Notes under the pieces: generated by a model
The model's input: the letters and a program-made list of their open reading frames with translations, nothing else
Told to the model about the DNA's origin: nothing
Databases searched by the model: none
Part shown: in pieces, positions 1 to 7,835 of the stretch
Layout of the letters: every line of letters begins with the position of its first letter
How positions within the stretch are numbered: the stretch's first letter is position 1
Position numbers and translations under genes: made by a program
NCBI RefSeq assembly: GCF_010667655.1
Contig: NZ_WHZU01000006.1
Location: 62,001-126,000, forward strand
Length of the DNA: 64,000 nt
Reading direction: 5' to 3'
Source: Bifidobacterium saimiriisciurei
Lineage (GTDB): Bacteria; Actinomycetota; Actinomycetes; Actinomycetales; Bifidobacteriaceae

Positions 1-72
1 AGTACGTAATCGTTCCGATAGGGCAGTTTAGACTGGGCATTGGTTGTTCATCCATATGACGAAGGGGCGATT

Positions 73-627
73 ATGTCTGCCATTGCCGACGCAAAAGTGC
101 TGATCATCACGCAGAACTGGGGTATCGAGGAGACGGAGATGACGAGGCCGCTGCGCGAACTGCGCGAGGCCGGCGCGTCCGTGACGTTGGCCGCGCTGGC
201 CGCCGACCCGGTGGAGACCGTGCAGCACGACCGTTTCGAGGGCGAGACCGTGGCGCCGGACACCACGTATGATGCGGTTTCCGCCGATGACTACGACCTG
301 CTCGTCGTGCCCGGCGGCACCACCAACGTGGACCGTCTGCGCGTGAACCCGGCCGCGATCGCGTTGGCCAAGGCGTTCGCCGCCGCCGGCAAGCCGATCG
401 CCGCGATCTGCCATGGTCCGTGGCTGCTGGTGAACGCCGAGCTGCTGACCGGCAAGACGCTGACCAGCTGCCGTTACATCGCGGCCGACATCGAGAACGC
501 CGGCGGCAGGCACGTCGACGAGGAAGTGCATGTGGACGACGCCAACGGCTGGCGACTGATCACCTCGCGCAAGCCCGACGACCTGGACGCGTTCATCGGC
601 GCCATCAAGCAGACGCTGGGGGAGTAG
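73..627 (+). CDS. DJ-1/PfpI family protein (type 1 glutamine amidotransferase-like)
   Basis: 184-residue single-domain protein of the DJ-1/PfpI superfamily, a family of cysteine hydrolases, chaperones and glyoxalase-like enzymes. The nucleophile-elbow motif AICHGPWLL places the expected reactive Cys near residue 113, and a conserved Glu lies in GIEETEM near residue 19. The length fits PfpI/YhbO-like proteins. An upstream in-frame TTG (position 40) exists, but the ATG at 73 is preceded by a GAAGGGG ribosome site and begins directly at the family's first beta strand (KVLIITQ). It converges on the next gene across a repeat array. The real substrate cannot be told from sequence. Confidence 0.9.
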   Translation: MSAIADAKVLIITQNWGIEETEMTRPLRELREAGASVTLAALAADPVETVQHDRFEGETVAPDTTYDAVSADDYDLLVVPGGTTNVDRLRVNPAAIALAKAFAAAGKPIAAICHGPWLLVNAELLTGKTLTSCRYIAADIENAGGRHVDEEVHVDDANGWRLITSRKPDDLDAFIGAIKQTLGE

Positions 628-648
628 CGCAGGTCTTTGCAACGAGCA

Positions 649-815
649 GGAATCGAACGGGATCTTCCGTTCCTGTTCGTTGCTGTAATCAGAACGTATG
701 GGAACCGAGTCACATGTACGGTTCCCGTTGGTTGCTGTGTCTACAACGAACAAGAACCGAGCGGCTGTTACGGTTCCTATTCGTTGCGTATCGTGCATCG
801 AACAGGAACCGCAGC
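649..815. repeat. 52-bp tandem palindromic repeat (three units plus partial)
   Basis: Units begin at 649, 701 and 753, with the start of a fourth at 805, so the spacing is exactly 52 bp each time. Each unit carries an inverted repeat of the type GGAACCG ... CGGTTCC, flanked by AACGAACA/TGTTCGTT-like outer arms, so each copy can form a hairpin. The array fills the gap between two convergent genes (stops at 627 and 817). It may serve as a two-way terminator or a protein-binding array; neither is shown. Confidence 0.85.
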
Positions 816-816
816 C

Positions 817-1863
817 CTACCTCTTCCAACCGGGGCGGCCGTTGCGTACGGCCCGCGTGCAGACCGACGAACCGCCGATTGGCTTGAGCCCAACGCCGGC
901 CGACGTGCCCGCGGCCGTCAGCTGCGCTTCGGTGAGCATCTCCAAACGCAGCGCCGAGTCGGCCAGTCGCGCCAGGTCGGAGCCGAGCCACCAGCTGATG
1001 AGGATGAGCACATGGCCCGCCATACCGCGCGTGAATCCGGCGACTGCCAGCGCGTTGCCGGGCAGTCGGTTGACGATGCCCGTCAGCAGGTCACGCATGG
1101 CGCGGATGCGGGCGAAGTCGGGGCGAGCCCGCACTTCGGCGATAAGCTCCACTGCGGTGTCGAGCAACTCGGCGAGTTGTCCGGCCTCGTCGGCGCCGCT
1201 GTAATCGAGGTCTTCGACGACGTAACGCAGCTGGCGGTCCTGTTCGGTTTTGTTGCCGTCGGGCTTCGTGCGCTCCACCTCGTCGACGATGAACGCGGCG
1301 ATGAGCGCTAGCCCGGCGGGGGAGGCGATGGCGTCGATGAGCAGCTGCAGATCTCGGCCAACGGCACCGCCGAACACGGCATCGGTGTTGCCGTCGTCGA
1401 TGATGTTCTGCATCAGCCGGCGGTATGAACGCCATACGTCGTAACGGGTGTCGGAAGAGGCGGCGAGCTGCGGCAGCCGCAGCGCGGTGTGTACCTGGTG
1501 CGGTGCGAAGCGGTTCGCCTGACGGTTGAGATACAGCCGGAGCTGCATGGCCTGATGAGCGGTGTCACCAGTCAATGCGAATGCCGGCAGCGTTACGCAG
1601 CGGTCCGCGAACGTCGCCACGGTTGCGGCATCGTAGTCGCGGAGTCCGCGAATACGTCCGCGCTTGTCGGGCTGGGGATATTCCCAGCGGGAGCGGACGA
1701 TGCCGTTCATTCCCACGGTGGTTTTGAGATATGCGGTGCGATTGTCGGTGATGACGAGGCCCACACCCGTGTCGGCCACGTCGATGGTACGGGAACTGGC
1801 CCGCAGCAGTTCGGAGAGGGAAGAGAGATTGATATCGGTCGTTCGGATATCATTCATCGGCAT
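817..1863 (-). CDS. hypothetical protein, 348 aa
   Basis: Not recognised as a known family. The protein is soluble-looking and mostly alpha-helical, with no signal peptide. A short hydrophobic stretch lies near residues 295-310 (GHVLILISWWLG). The ATG at 1863 has GGAG about ten bases upstream; a second ATG two codons later is also possible. It stands alone, convergent with the PfpI gene, and its 3' end abuts the 52-bp repeat array. The high-GC codon use looks like that of the chromosomal neighbours. The intact long frame on this strand is the main support for a real gene. Confidence 0.7.
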   Translation of the reverse strand: MPMNDIRTTDINLSSLSELLRASSRTIDVADTGVGLVITDNRTAYLKTTVGMNGIVRSRWEYPQPDKRGRIRGLRDYDAATVATFADRCVTLPAFALTGDTAHQAMQLRLYLNRQANRFAPHQVHTALRLPQLAASSDTRYDVWRSYRRLMQNIIDDGNTDAVFGGAVGRDLQLLIDAIASPAGLALIAAFIVDEVERTKPDGNKTEQDRQLRYVVEDLDYSGADEAGQLAELLDTAVELIAEVRARPDFARIRAMRDLLTGIVNRLPGNALAVAGFTRGMAGHVLILISWWLGSDLARLADSALRLEMLTEAQLTAAGTSAGVGLKPIGGSSVCTRAVRNGRPGWKR

Positions 1864-2040
1864 GAATGCGATACTCCATTCGTTCGTTATCGGTTATTAC
1901 TGCCCAGATGCCGTGAAATCAGCGTGGATACACTAATCCCTTGGTACCTGGTGACCGTAAAAACGAACGATTATTCGCGGAGAAATTCATCGCATAAATC
2001 CAGACGATACCACAACTGTGATGGGGGCGCGCTGAAATAC

Positions 2041-2071
2041 GAAAAAAGGTTCCAGCCGAAGCTGGAACCTT
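2041..2071 (-). terminator. Rho-independent terminator with UUCG loop
   Basis: A perfect 11-bp stem (AAGGTTCCAGC with its complement) closes on a CGAA loop on the plus strand, which reads UUCG on minus. It is followed on minus by six T. It would stop transcription arriving from the tRNA-like segment just upstream on the minus strand. Confidence 0.75.
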
Positions 2072-2073
2072 AG

Positions 2074-2167
2074 TGGCGGAGGATACGAGACCCCAACCTT
2101 CAGGCCGGCTCCGCCTTACTGCCGCTTGGGGTTTGCAGGATTCGCGCGTTCGCCGTACCACCTCCGC
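2074..2167 (-). other. tRNA-Ser-like remnant or attachment-site-like segment
   Basis: The last 16 bases on minus are identical to the 3' end, including CCA, of the intact tRNA-Ser at 7409-7496. As in that gene, a terminator hairpin follows directly. A 7-bp outer pairing (GCGGAGG with CCTCCGC) and an internal ACCCCAA/TTGGGGT pairing are present. A normal D-arm, anticodon arm and T-arm cannot be drawn, so this is not called as a tRNA. A decayed tRNA or an integration scar is the simplest reading. Confidence 0.35.
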
Positions 2168-2267
2168 TACCACGTCCGCGGCGTGTCGTGGCGGGTCTTC
2201 GCGGCGCTGTCTGACGCGGGATGCGGCAAAAGCCTGCTGCATCGAGAGCTTCGCTGCAGCGTGCCTT

Positions 2268-2325
2268 CGCTGAATTTTCCGCTGAATACGCTGAATTCAG
2301 TTATCCAACACTGAATTCAGCGTAT
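2268..2325. promoter_or_regulatory. probable operator: CGCTGAAT repeats and a 16-bp-arm dyad
   Basis: Three direct CGCTGAAT copies (about 2268, 2280 and 2290) run into a perfect inverted repeat. Its arms are 2286-2301 (ATACGCTGAATTCAGT) and 2310-2325, around an 8-base spacer. The block ends 30 bases before the start of the AlbA_2-type gene, a classic position for an autoregulatory operator. Confidence 0.65.
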
Positions 2326-2355
2326 CGAGAACGATACGGTGGATCGGAGTTCGCT

Positions 2356-4005
2356 ATGGTGCATGAATACGGCAAAGAGACGTTGTCGTTGGAGTTCAAG
2401 AGCGATCTGAAGCGCCTGCCTGATGATGACCTGCTTGATGCGGTTGTGGCGTTGGCGAACTCGGATGGCGGCACGGTGTATCTGGGTGTTGAGGATGACG
2501 GCACTCCGACCGGACTTGATAAGGCGCATCAGGATGCGATTGGGCTGGCGGCGATGATTGCCAATCGCACGGTTCCGCCGGTCTCCGCTCGTACCCAGAT
2601 TGTCGGGACCCCAGAAGTGCCGGTGATGCAGATCGATGTGCCGAAATCGCATAGTGTGGTCTCCACCAAATCGGGCAAGGTGCTGCGTCGCCGCATGAAG
2701 GTGGACGGTACGCCGGAAAGCGTACCGATGTATCCGTATGAGATTGCCACGCGCTTGTCCGATCTGGGACGTTTGGATTTCTCGGCGCAACCGGTGCCGG
2801 ATGCGACACGTGACGACTTCGATCCTCTCGAACGTGAACGCTTGCGTCGAATCATCGGTACTTACCGGTCCAGTGACCGCAATCTACTGGAGCTTACCGA
2901 CGAGGAGCTGGAGAAGTCTCTGCAATTGACGGCGACCGTCGATGGCAAAGCCATGCCGACGCTGACCGGACTGTTGCTGTTGGGCAAGGAAGAATCGCTG
3001 AAACGTTTCGTTCCGACTCGCCGGGCTTCCTTCCAGGTCATGTCCGGTACGGACATCAAGGTCAATCAGGACTACAGCGGGCCACTGTTGAAGACCATTG
3101 AGCAGATCAACGGTATGTTCTCCCCTTGGAACCCGAGCGTCGAACTATCCGTCGGACTGTTCTCCACGATGGTGCCGGAGTTTGACCATAGGGCGTTCCG
3201 TGAGACGTTGGTGAATGCGTTTGGTCATCGTGACTACACCCTACTCGGGCGTGTGCGCGTGCAATTGGATGATGCCGGGCTGACCATCGCCAATCCCGGC
3301 GGATTCGTGGAGGGTATCAACATCCACAACCTGCTTACCGCCGAGCCTCACAGGCGTAACCCCTGTCTGATGGACGCGCTTAAGCGTACGGGTCTGGCCG
3401 AGCGTACGGGACGTGGTATCGACCGTATCTATGAAGGATCGCTGCATTACGGCCGTCCGCTGCCCGATTACACGGCATCGAATGAGCGCAACGTGTCCGT
3501 GTATCTGCAGCGTAGCGCGCCCGATGCCGAATTTGTGCGGATGCTGGCCGAAGAGCAGGAGCGTACGGGTAAGACGATGCCCGTCAATGGTCTGCTGATT
3601 CTCAACATGCTCAAGAACGAGAGGCGTTGCACTTTCGAGACCATGCGCAAGGAGCTCGATATGAGCGAACAGCGTCTGCGTGCCATGCTCGGTCAGCTCA
3701 CGGAGTCGGGCTTGATCGAAGGTTCCGGCAACGGTTCCCGTCGTACCTACACCTTGGGATCCAAGGTGTACAGGCGCACGGGCAAGACCATTGAATACGT
3801 GCGTCAGACAGACATCGACCGTGTGCGGTGGCCGGAGCTTATCTTGAAGTTGGTCGCGGAGCAGAGTGGCGTCACGCGTGCGGATGTCATGGAGCTGCTG
3901 CATATCGACGCCAATCAGGCGTACTACCAATTGTCCAAGCTCGTTAAGGCCGGAAGTCTGAAAGCCGTCGGCCGTGGCCGGTGGGTGCGTTACACAGGCG
4001 TGTAG
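2356..4005 (+). CDS. AlbA_2-domain ATP-binding protein, predicted transcriptional regulator
   Basis: 549-residue protein of the COG2865 type. The N-terminal AlbA_2 (Schlafen-like) domain (about residues 10-120) shows LEFKSDLKR and ALANSDGGTVYLGVEDDG. A middle region resembles a GHKL-like ATP-binding fold (HRDY ... IANPGGF ... RNPCLMDALKRTGLAERTGRGIDRI). Winged-helix-like segments sit at the C-terminus. The frame is open upstream to 2221, but the ATG at 2356 follows a CGGAG site and starts the domain. Family members are found in accessory DNA, sometimes near phage-defence or toxin loci. The dyad just upstream suggests self-regulation. No neighbour indicates a partner. Confidence 0.85.
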   Translation: MVHEYGKETLSLEFKSDLKRLPDDDLLDAVVALANSDGGTVYLGVEDDGTPTGLDKAHQDAIGLAAMIANRTVPPVSARTQIVGTPEVPVMQIDVPKSHSVVSTKSGKVLRRRMKVDGTPESVPMYPYEIATRLSDLGRLDFSAQPVPDATRDDFDPLERERLRRIIGTYRSSDRNLLELTDEELEKSLQLTATVDGKAMPTLTGLLLLGKEESLKRFVPTRRASFQVMSGTDIKVNQDYSGPLLKTIEQINGMFSPWNPSVELSVGLFSTMVPEFDHRAFRETLVNAFGHRDYTLLGRVRVQLDDAGLTIANPGGFVEGINIHNLLTAEPHRRNPCLMDALKRTGLAERTGRGIDRIYEGSLHYGRPLPDYTASNERNVSVYLQRSAPDAEFVRMLAEEQERTGKTMPVNGLLILNMLKNERRCTFETMRKELDMSEQRLRAMLGQLTESGLIEGSGNGSRRTYTLGSKVYRRTGKTIEYVRQTDIDRVRWPELILKLVAEQSGVTRADVMELLHIDANQAYYQLSKLVKAGSLKAVGRGRWVRYTGV

Positions 4006-4072
4006 CGGTGCTGGTTGGCGTCAATGCGGTAGCTCGTCATCGCCGCCAACGCGGCGAGTGTCATATCGGCCA

Positions 4073-4897
4073 TCAGTCGGGCAGGATGGTGCCGATGGAG
4101 AACAGCGCCGCGCCGCCGCCGAGACTGACGCGGCCGCCGCCGACCGTGGCGTGGATGACGCCGCCGCGCGCCGAGGCCTGATACGCGGTGAGCGTGGATT
4201 TGCCGAGGCGTTTGCTCCAGTACGGCAGGATATGGCAGTGGCCGGAACCGCAGACCGGATCCTCGTCAACCCCGCATTTCGGCGCGAACGAGCGGGACAC
4301 GCAGTCGAAGCCGCTGCCTGCATCGCCCGCGGCCGTGACGTTGGCCAGCAGGCCGGGCAGGTCCTTGACCAGTCCCTGATCGGGATCGAGCCCACGCACC
4401 GTGCGCTCGTCGGGCATCACGCACAGCAGGTCGCGGCCGAGCCACGCCTCAACCGGACGGGCGCCCAACGCCTGCTCCATCGCGTCGGTGACCGGGGTGG
4501 GCTTCAGGTCGAAGGCGGGGAAATCCATGGTGAACACGTCGCCGGCCTGGTCGTCGCCATCACGCCCGTCGCTCCGCCGCCGGATCACGGTCAGCACGCC
4601 GCTCATCGTGCGGAACCGCACCACGTCGGCGTCCGGTTCCACGAACCGCAGGATCGCGTACGCCGTGGCGAGCGTCGCATGCCCGCACAGGTCGATCTCG
4701 CCGCCCGGCGTGAACCAGCGCAGACGCCATCCTTCCGGCTCGCGCATCGCAAACGCGGTCTCGGAGAACCGGTCCTCCATCGCGATGCTCGCCATCAGCT
4801 CATCCGAAGGCCACGATTCCGGCAGACACACCGCCGCCGGATTGCCCTTGAACACCCTGTCCGTGAACGCATCCACCACATACTGCCGCATAGTCAT
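4073..4897 (-). CDS. PhzF family isomerase/epimerase
   Basis: 274-residue two-lobed PhzF-family protein, related to diaminopimelate epimerase and the phenazine isomerase PhzF. The catalytic Glu is visible in FSETAF near residue 46, followed by GGEIDLCGHATLATAY and, in the second lobe, DEDPVCGSGHCHI. The start at 4897 is set by a GGGAG site; the frame extends upstream to 4996 without support. It lies 91 bp downstream of azlD on the same strand and probably belongs to that operon. PhzF proteins in amino-acid contexts are usually of unknown substrate, so only the fold and class are claimed. Confidence 0.88.
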   Translation of the reverse strand: MTMRQYVVDAFTDRVFKGNPAAVCLPESWPSDELMASIAMEDRFSETAFAMREPEGWRLRWFTPGGEIDLCGHATLATAYAILRFVEPDADVVRFRTMSGVLTVIRRRSDGRDGDDQAGDVFTMDFPAFDLKPTPVTDAMEQALGARPVEAWLGRDLLCVMPDERTVRGLDPDQGLVKDLPGLLANVTAAGDAGSGFDCVSRSFAPKCGVDEDPVCGSGHCHILPYWSKRLGKSTLTAYQASARGGVIHATVGGGRVSLGGGAALFSIGTILPD

Positions 4898-4988
4898 ACC
4901 TATCTCCCATTGCTTTCGTTGTCTACCGTCGGATGTCCGTCGCCATGAATCTCCCTCCCAAAAAACGAGGCGGAAGGCCGCAAACCCA

Positions 4989-5327
4989 TCACACAAAAAC
5001 CAGCTGGACGAGCATCATGTACATGATGGTTCCTCCGGCGACGGACACCAGCATGCTGTGGCGCCACCGATGCAGCAGCACGATGACGAGGACCGCGATC
5101 GCCTCGGGCGCTCCATGGGATCCGGAGAACGGCGACACGTCTTTGAGCGCGTACACCACCAGCAGACCGGTCATCGCATGTGGCAGAACCCTGCCGAGGT
5201 AGGTCACGGTTCCGGGCGGTCGGCGTGAATCGGGAAACAGCGTGAACGGCAGGAAGCGGGTGAGTATGGTGCCCAACGAGACCGCCGCGATGGTCACAAC
5301 GGCCTGCCACGTGGTCATGGTCATCAT
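4989..5327 (-). CDS. azlD: AzlD-like branched-chain amino acid exporter subunit
   Basis: 112-residue small membrane protein with four likely hydrophobic segments and the AzlD-type N-terminus (TRFLPFTLF). With AzlC it forms a two-part exporter of branched-chain amino acids in characterised relatives. Its start overlaps the azlC stop in an ATGATG context, with GAGGAGG inside the azlC end acting as ribosome site, so the two are translationally coupled. A second ATG one codon later is equally usable. The substrate is inferred from family only. Confidence 0.85.
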   Translation of the reverse strand: MMTMTTWQAVVTIAAVSLGTILTRFLPFTLFPDSRRPPGTVTYLGRVLPHAMTGLLVVYALKDVSPFSGSHGAPEAIAVLVIVLLHRWRHSMLVSVAGGTIMYMMLVQLVFV

Positions 5328-6115
5328 CGTTCCTCCTCATTCCGGGTGTTCCGCCCGCCATCCGGGTCCTCCAATCGTGCGCGCAGCACCAGGAACGCCA
5401 CCAGCATCAGCGCCATGGCCGGAATCATGAACCGGTCCGGGCCGAACAGCGCCAGACAGATCGCGGGCATCAGCAAACCGACCAGCGCGGGCACATGAGG
5501 CCGCACCGAATCCGCGAGATCCGCGATCGCCGAGCGCGGACGGCTGCCGTCGTCTTCCTTCCGGCTCCGATCGTCATCCCACTGTCCAAGGAGAATCGAC
5601 AGGAATAAGGCGGCGAGCACGAACTCAATGCCCTTGGTATCGAACGGCAGCACGCCGCCGGCAAGCCAGCCCAGTGCTATCCCACCGAACCAGTAGGAGC
5701 GACAGAGGGCCGAGACAAACACCATGAACCATCCCCGATCGACCGATGTCGGAATATGAACGCTGGAATCGATGGCGAACGTCTCGTCGATCATCGTGAA
5801 GATCAGGTACGGCTTTTTCCAGCCCAAGCCGCGGAATGTATCCAGCATCGACAGGCCGTAGAACAGATGGCGCGCGTTGACCATGATCGCCAACAGGAAC
5901 GCGGCCCACGGGGCGAACGGGGACAGCAGCAGATTCACGGTGACGAATTCCATCGACCCGGCGAAGATGACGTAGCCCATGGCCAGCGGGTACACGATCG
6001 GGAATCCCTTGGCATGCATGAGCAGTCCGTAGGATCCGCCGAAAAACAGGAAGCCGGCGGCGATCGGCAGCGTGGGCGGCAACGCGGCGCGGAACGCCGT
6101 ACGCAACAACGCCAT
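5324..6115 (-). CDS. azlC: AzlC family branched-chain amino acid exporter subunit
   Basis: 263-residue polytopic membrane protein. AzlC features include [27 protein letters not shown] and the [12 protein letters not shown] motif near residue 80. A cytoplasmic charged loop ([13 protein letters not shown]) sits near residues 200-215. The start is preceded by AAGGAAAGGAT. It is the first gene of a minus-strand unit with azlD and probably the PhzF gene, divergent from a LysR regulator, which is a common arrangement for azlCD control. Confidence 0.9.
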   Translation of the reverse strand: MALLRTAFRAALPPTLPIAAGFLFFGGSYGLLMHAKGFPIVYPLAMGYVIFAGSMEFVTVNLLLSPFAPWAAFLLAIMVNARHLFYGLSMLDTFRGLGWKKPYLIFTMIDETFAIDSSVHIPTSVDRGWFMVFVSALCRSYWFGGIALGWLAGGVLPFDTKGIEFVLAALFLSILLGQWDDDRSRKEDDGSRPRSAIADLADSVRPHVPALVGLLMPAICLALFGPDRFMIPAMALMLVAFLVLRARLEDPDGGRNTRNEEER

Positions 6116-6162
6116 ATCGGGTGATCCTTTCCTTCATTGATGTTCCCGTGTGCGTCGAACAA

Positions 6163-6177
6163 TCCAACTGCGTTGGA
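6163..6177. promoter_or_regulatory. short dyad upstream of azlC
   Basis: Perfect TCCAAC-TGC-GTTGGA dyad about 50 bases before the azlC start, in the azlC-lysR intergenic region. It is a candidate second binding site for the LysR regulator. It is too short to be certain. Confidence 0.35.
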
Positions 6178-6239
6178 CGTGTCCGATGGCGGTCATCGTA
6201 TGACGAGCATATGTGATAAGTACAATCAAATCCGCTAAT

Positions 6240-6266
6240 GGGTGCATAAGCAATGCTTATGCACCC
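6240..6266. promoter_or_regulatory. LysR-type operator palindrome
   Basis: Perfect 12-bp arms GGGTGCATAAGC and complement around AAT. It lies in the divergent azlC-lysR intergenic region and contains an ATAAG-N5-CTTAT core typical of LysR (T-N11-A) boxes. It overlaps the most upstream ATGs of the regulator frame, which argues for a later start. Confidence 0.65.
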
Positions 6267-6282
6267 ATCTATGATGAGGGTC

Positions 6283-7161
6283 ATGGATAATCGGTATCTC
6301 GCCCTGCGGCACATCGTCGAATACGGCAGCTTCTCCGCGGCCGCCGACGAGCTGCGATGCAGCCAGTCGGCCGTCAGCCAGATGATCGCCTCGCTGGAGA
6401 AGGAACTCAACGTCACCCTGCTCAACCGGCAGCGCGGCGGATGCACGCTCACCGAGGAGGGGCGCCAGCTCTACCCGCTCATCGAACGCTACGTGGAGGA
6501 CGGCCTTCGCATCCGCGAACGGACCGACGAGATCCTCGGCCTCGACACCGGCGTGATCCGCATGGGCACCATCGCCAGCATCTCCGCACACTGGCTGCCC
6601 GGGCTCATCAGCGGATTCCAGCAACACCACCCGAACGTGCGGTTCGTCCTGCATCAGGGCGACTACACCACCATCCAGGAATGGATCCACAACGGCACCA
6701 TCGACTTCGGATTCATCAACCCCGCCGCCGCGCGCGACGTGCGGACCATCACCATCAAACGGGGCGCCATGCTCGCCGTTCTGCCGCAGGGCCATCCGCT
6801 CGCCGCGCTCGATCGGGTGCCGCTGGCCGCGCTCGCCAGGGAGCCCATGATCCTGCTGGAGGAGGGACATTATTCCGAGCCGTTGGAGGCGTTCGCGTCG
6901 GTAGGCCTCAAGCCGAACGTGCGGTTGCGCATCCACGACGACTACTCGATCATGACCATGGTCGAGGCCGGATTGGGCTTCAGCATCCTCGCCGAACTCA
7001 TCCTCCACCGCACCAGCACCAACTACCGGCTCGCCCTGCGCCCCACCGACCCGCCCGTGGAACGCACCATCGCCATCGCCTACGCCGACCGCGACAGGCT
7101 CCCGCTGGCGGCCAGACGATTCATCGCGCACCTGCGAAGCAACATCGACATGCTGCATTGA
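6283..7161 (+). CDS. LysR family transcriptional regulator
   Basis: Transcription factor with an N-terminal helix-turn-helix (GSFSAAADELRCSQSAVSQMIASLEKELNVTLLNRQRGG) and a C-terminal effector-binding LysR substrate domain. It is divergent from azlCD-phzF and most likely controls that unit and itself. Several in-frame ATGs exist (6253, 6259, 6271, 6274, 6283). 6283 is chosen because it clears the operator palindrome and gives the usual family N-terminus, although its GAGGG site is closer than ideal. The effector may be an amino acid by context only. Confidence 0.88.
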   Translation: MDNRYLALRHIVEYGSFSAAADELRCSQSAVSQMIASLEKELNVTLLNRQRGGCTLTEEGRQLYPLIERYVEDGLRIRERTDEILGLDTGVIRMGTIASISAHWLPGLISGFQQHHPNVRFVLHQGDYTTIQEWIHNGTIDFGFINPAAARDVRTITIKRGAMLAVLPQGHPLAALDRVPLAALAREPMILLEEGHYSEPLEAFASVGLKPNVRLRIHDDYSIMTMVEAGLGFSILAELILHRTSTNYRLALRPTDPPVERTIAIAYADRDRLPLAARRFIAHLRSNIDMLH

Positions 7162-7374
7162 GGGCGGCGACGCTGAGCGGGGCGGGCGGAGCTGAACAGG
7201 GCTGCGGCGCTGAATAGAGCGGTACGTCTGAAAGCCCTACCGCTCAAGGTACCGCCCATCATGCCTTGTGCGGCGGGTCGAACCGGGGCGTGGCGGCAAG
7301 GCATCCGCGGCAAACTGGCTGGGCAGGACCGGACAAGCCGTTGGAATTCCGCCGATGTGCGGCCTGCCGATATG

Positions 7375-7406
7375 AAAAAGGGTTTTCAGATCACTCTGAA
7401 AACCCT
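7375..7406 (-). terminator. Rho-independent terminator of tRNA-Ser
   Basis: Perfect 12-bp stem AGGGTTTTCAGA and complement around TCAC. It lies two bases downstream of the tRNA CCA end and is followed by five T on the minus strand. Confidence 0.85.
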
Positions 7407-7408
7407 GA

Positions 7409-7496
7409 TGGCGGAGGATACGAGATTCGAACTCGTGAGGGCTTGCACCCAACACGCTTTCCAAGCGTGCGCCATAGACCACTAGGCGAATCCTCC
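7409..7496 (-). tRNA. tRNA-Ser (anticodon GGA)
   Basis: 88 nt including encoded CCA. The acceptor stem GGAGGAT pairs with ATCCTCC, with discriminator G. The anticodon loop is CTTGGAAAG with GGA (reads UCC/UCU). There is a long class-II variable arm, and a T-arm ACGAG-TTCGAAT-CTCGT. All arms pair well. Confidence 0.95.
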
Positions 7497-7602
7497 ACTG
7501 CGCAGAATCACCGTAACCGATGAATTCAGGCAACTCGAATAGAATAGCATGCGATTCGCGAAATGCCAACGCGGCGTGTTGTCGGCGTGTCGCGGAGGAG
7601 GT

Positions 7603-7642
7603 GCGGTTCGCTCTTTTTGCGGACTTGCAAAGAGTAAACCGC
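7603..7642. repeat. long hairpin, copy A
   Basis: 14-bp arms (GCGGTTCGCTCTTT and an imperfect complement with two non-Watson-Crick positions) around a 12-base loop. It shares the CTCTTT/AAAGAGT inner part and loop length with copy B at 7712-7761. Confidence 0.6.
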
Positions 7643-7711
7643 GTTCTGTCCGAATGAACGAGGATTCAGGGGAAGCCGCAAACCTTGCGGACATGTATGC
7701 GCGATATTGTG

Positions 7712-7761
7712 CGTTCTTCGTTCACTCTTTAGGCATAGACCCAAAGAGTGAACGAAGAACG
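7712..7761. repeat. long hairpin, copy B
   Basis: Perfect 19-bp arms (CGTTCTTCGTTCACTCTTT and complement) around a 12-base loop, in the 339-bp gap between tRNA-Ser and the PfkB gene. There is no T-run on either side, so this is not a simple terminator. The rest of the gap holds a GTTCAGCTACCGCA direct repeat near the PfkB stop and nothing else recognisable. Confidence 0.75.
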
Positions 7762-7835
7762 GCAAAAAGCGGCGCAACGGTTACCGCATATGCGACGGAT
7801 GCCGGACGGTTCAGCTACCGCATGCGACAGTTCAG

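Noticed and set aside
817-1444. Several overlapping frames on the plus strand opposite the 348-aa gene
   Set aside because: Arg/Ala-rich shadow translations of a high-GC gene, without ribosome sites or family resemblance.
2074-2167. A functional tRNA call
   Set aside because: Only the acceptor-end sequence matches tRNA-Ser; D, anticodon and T arms do not form.
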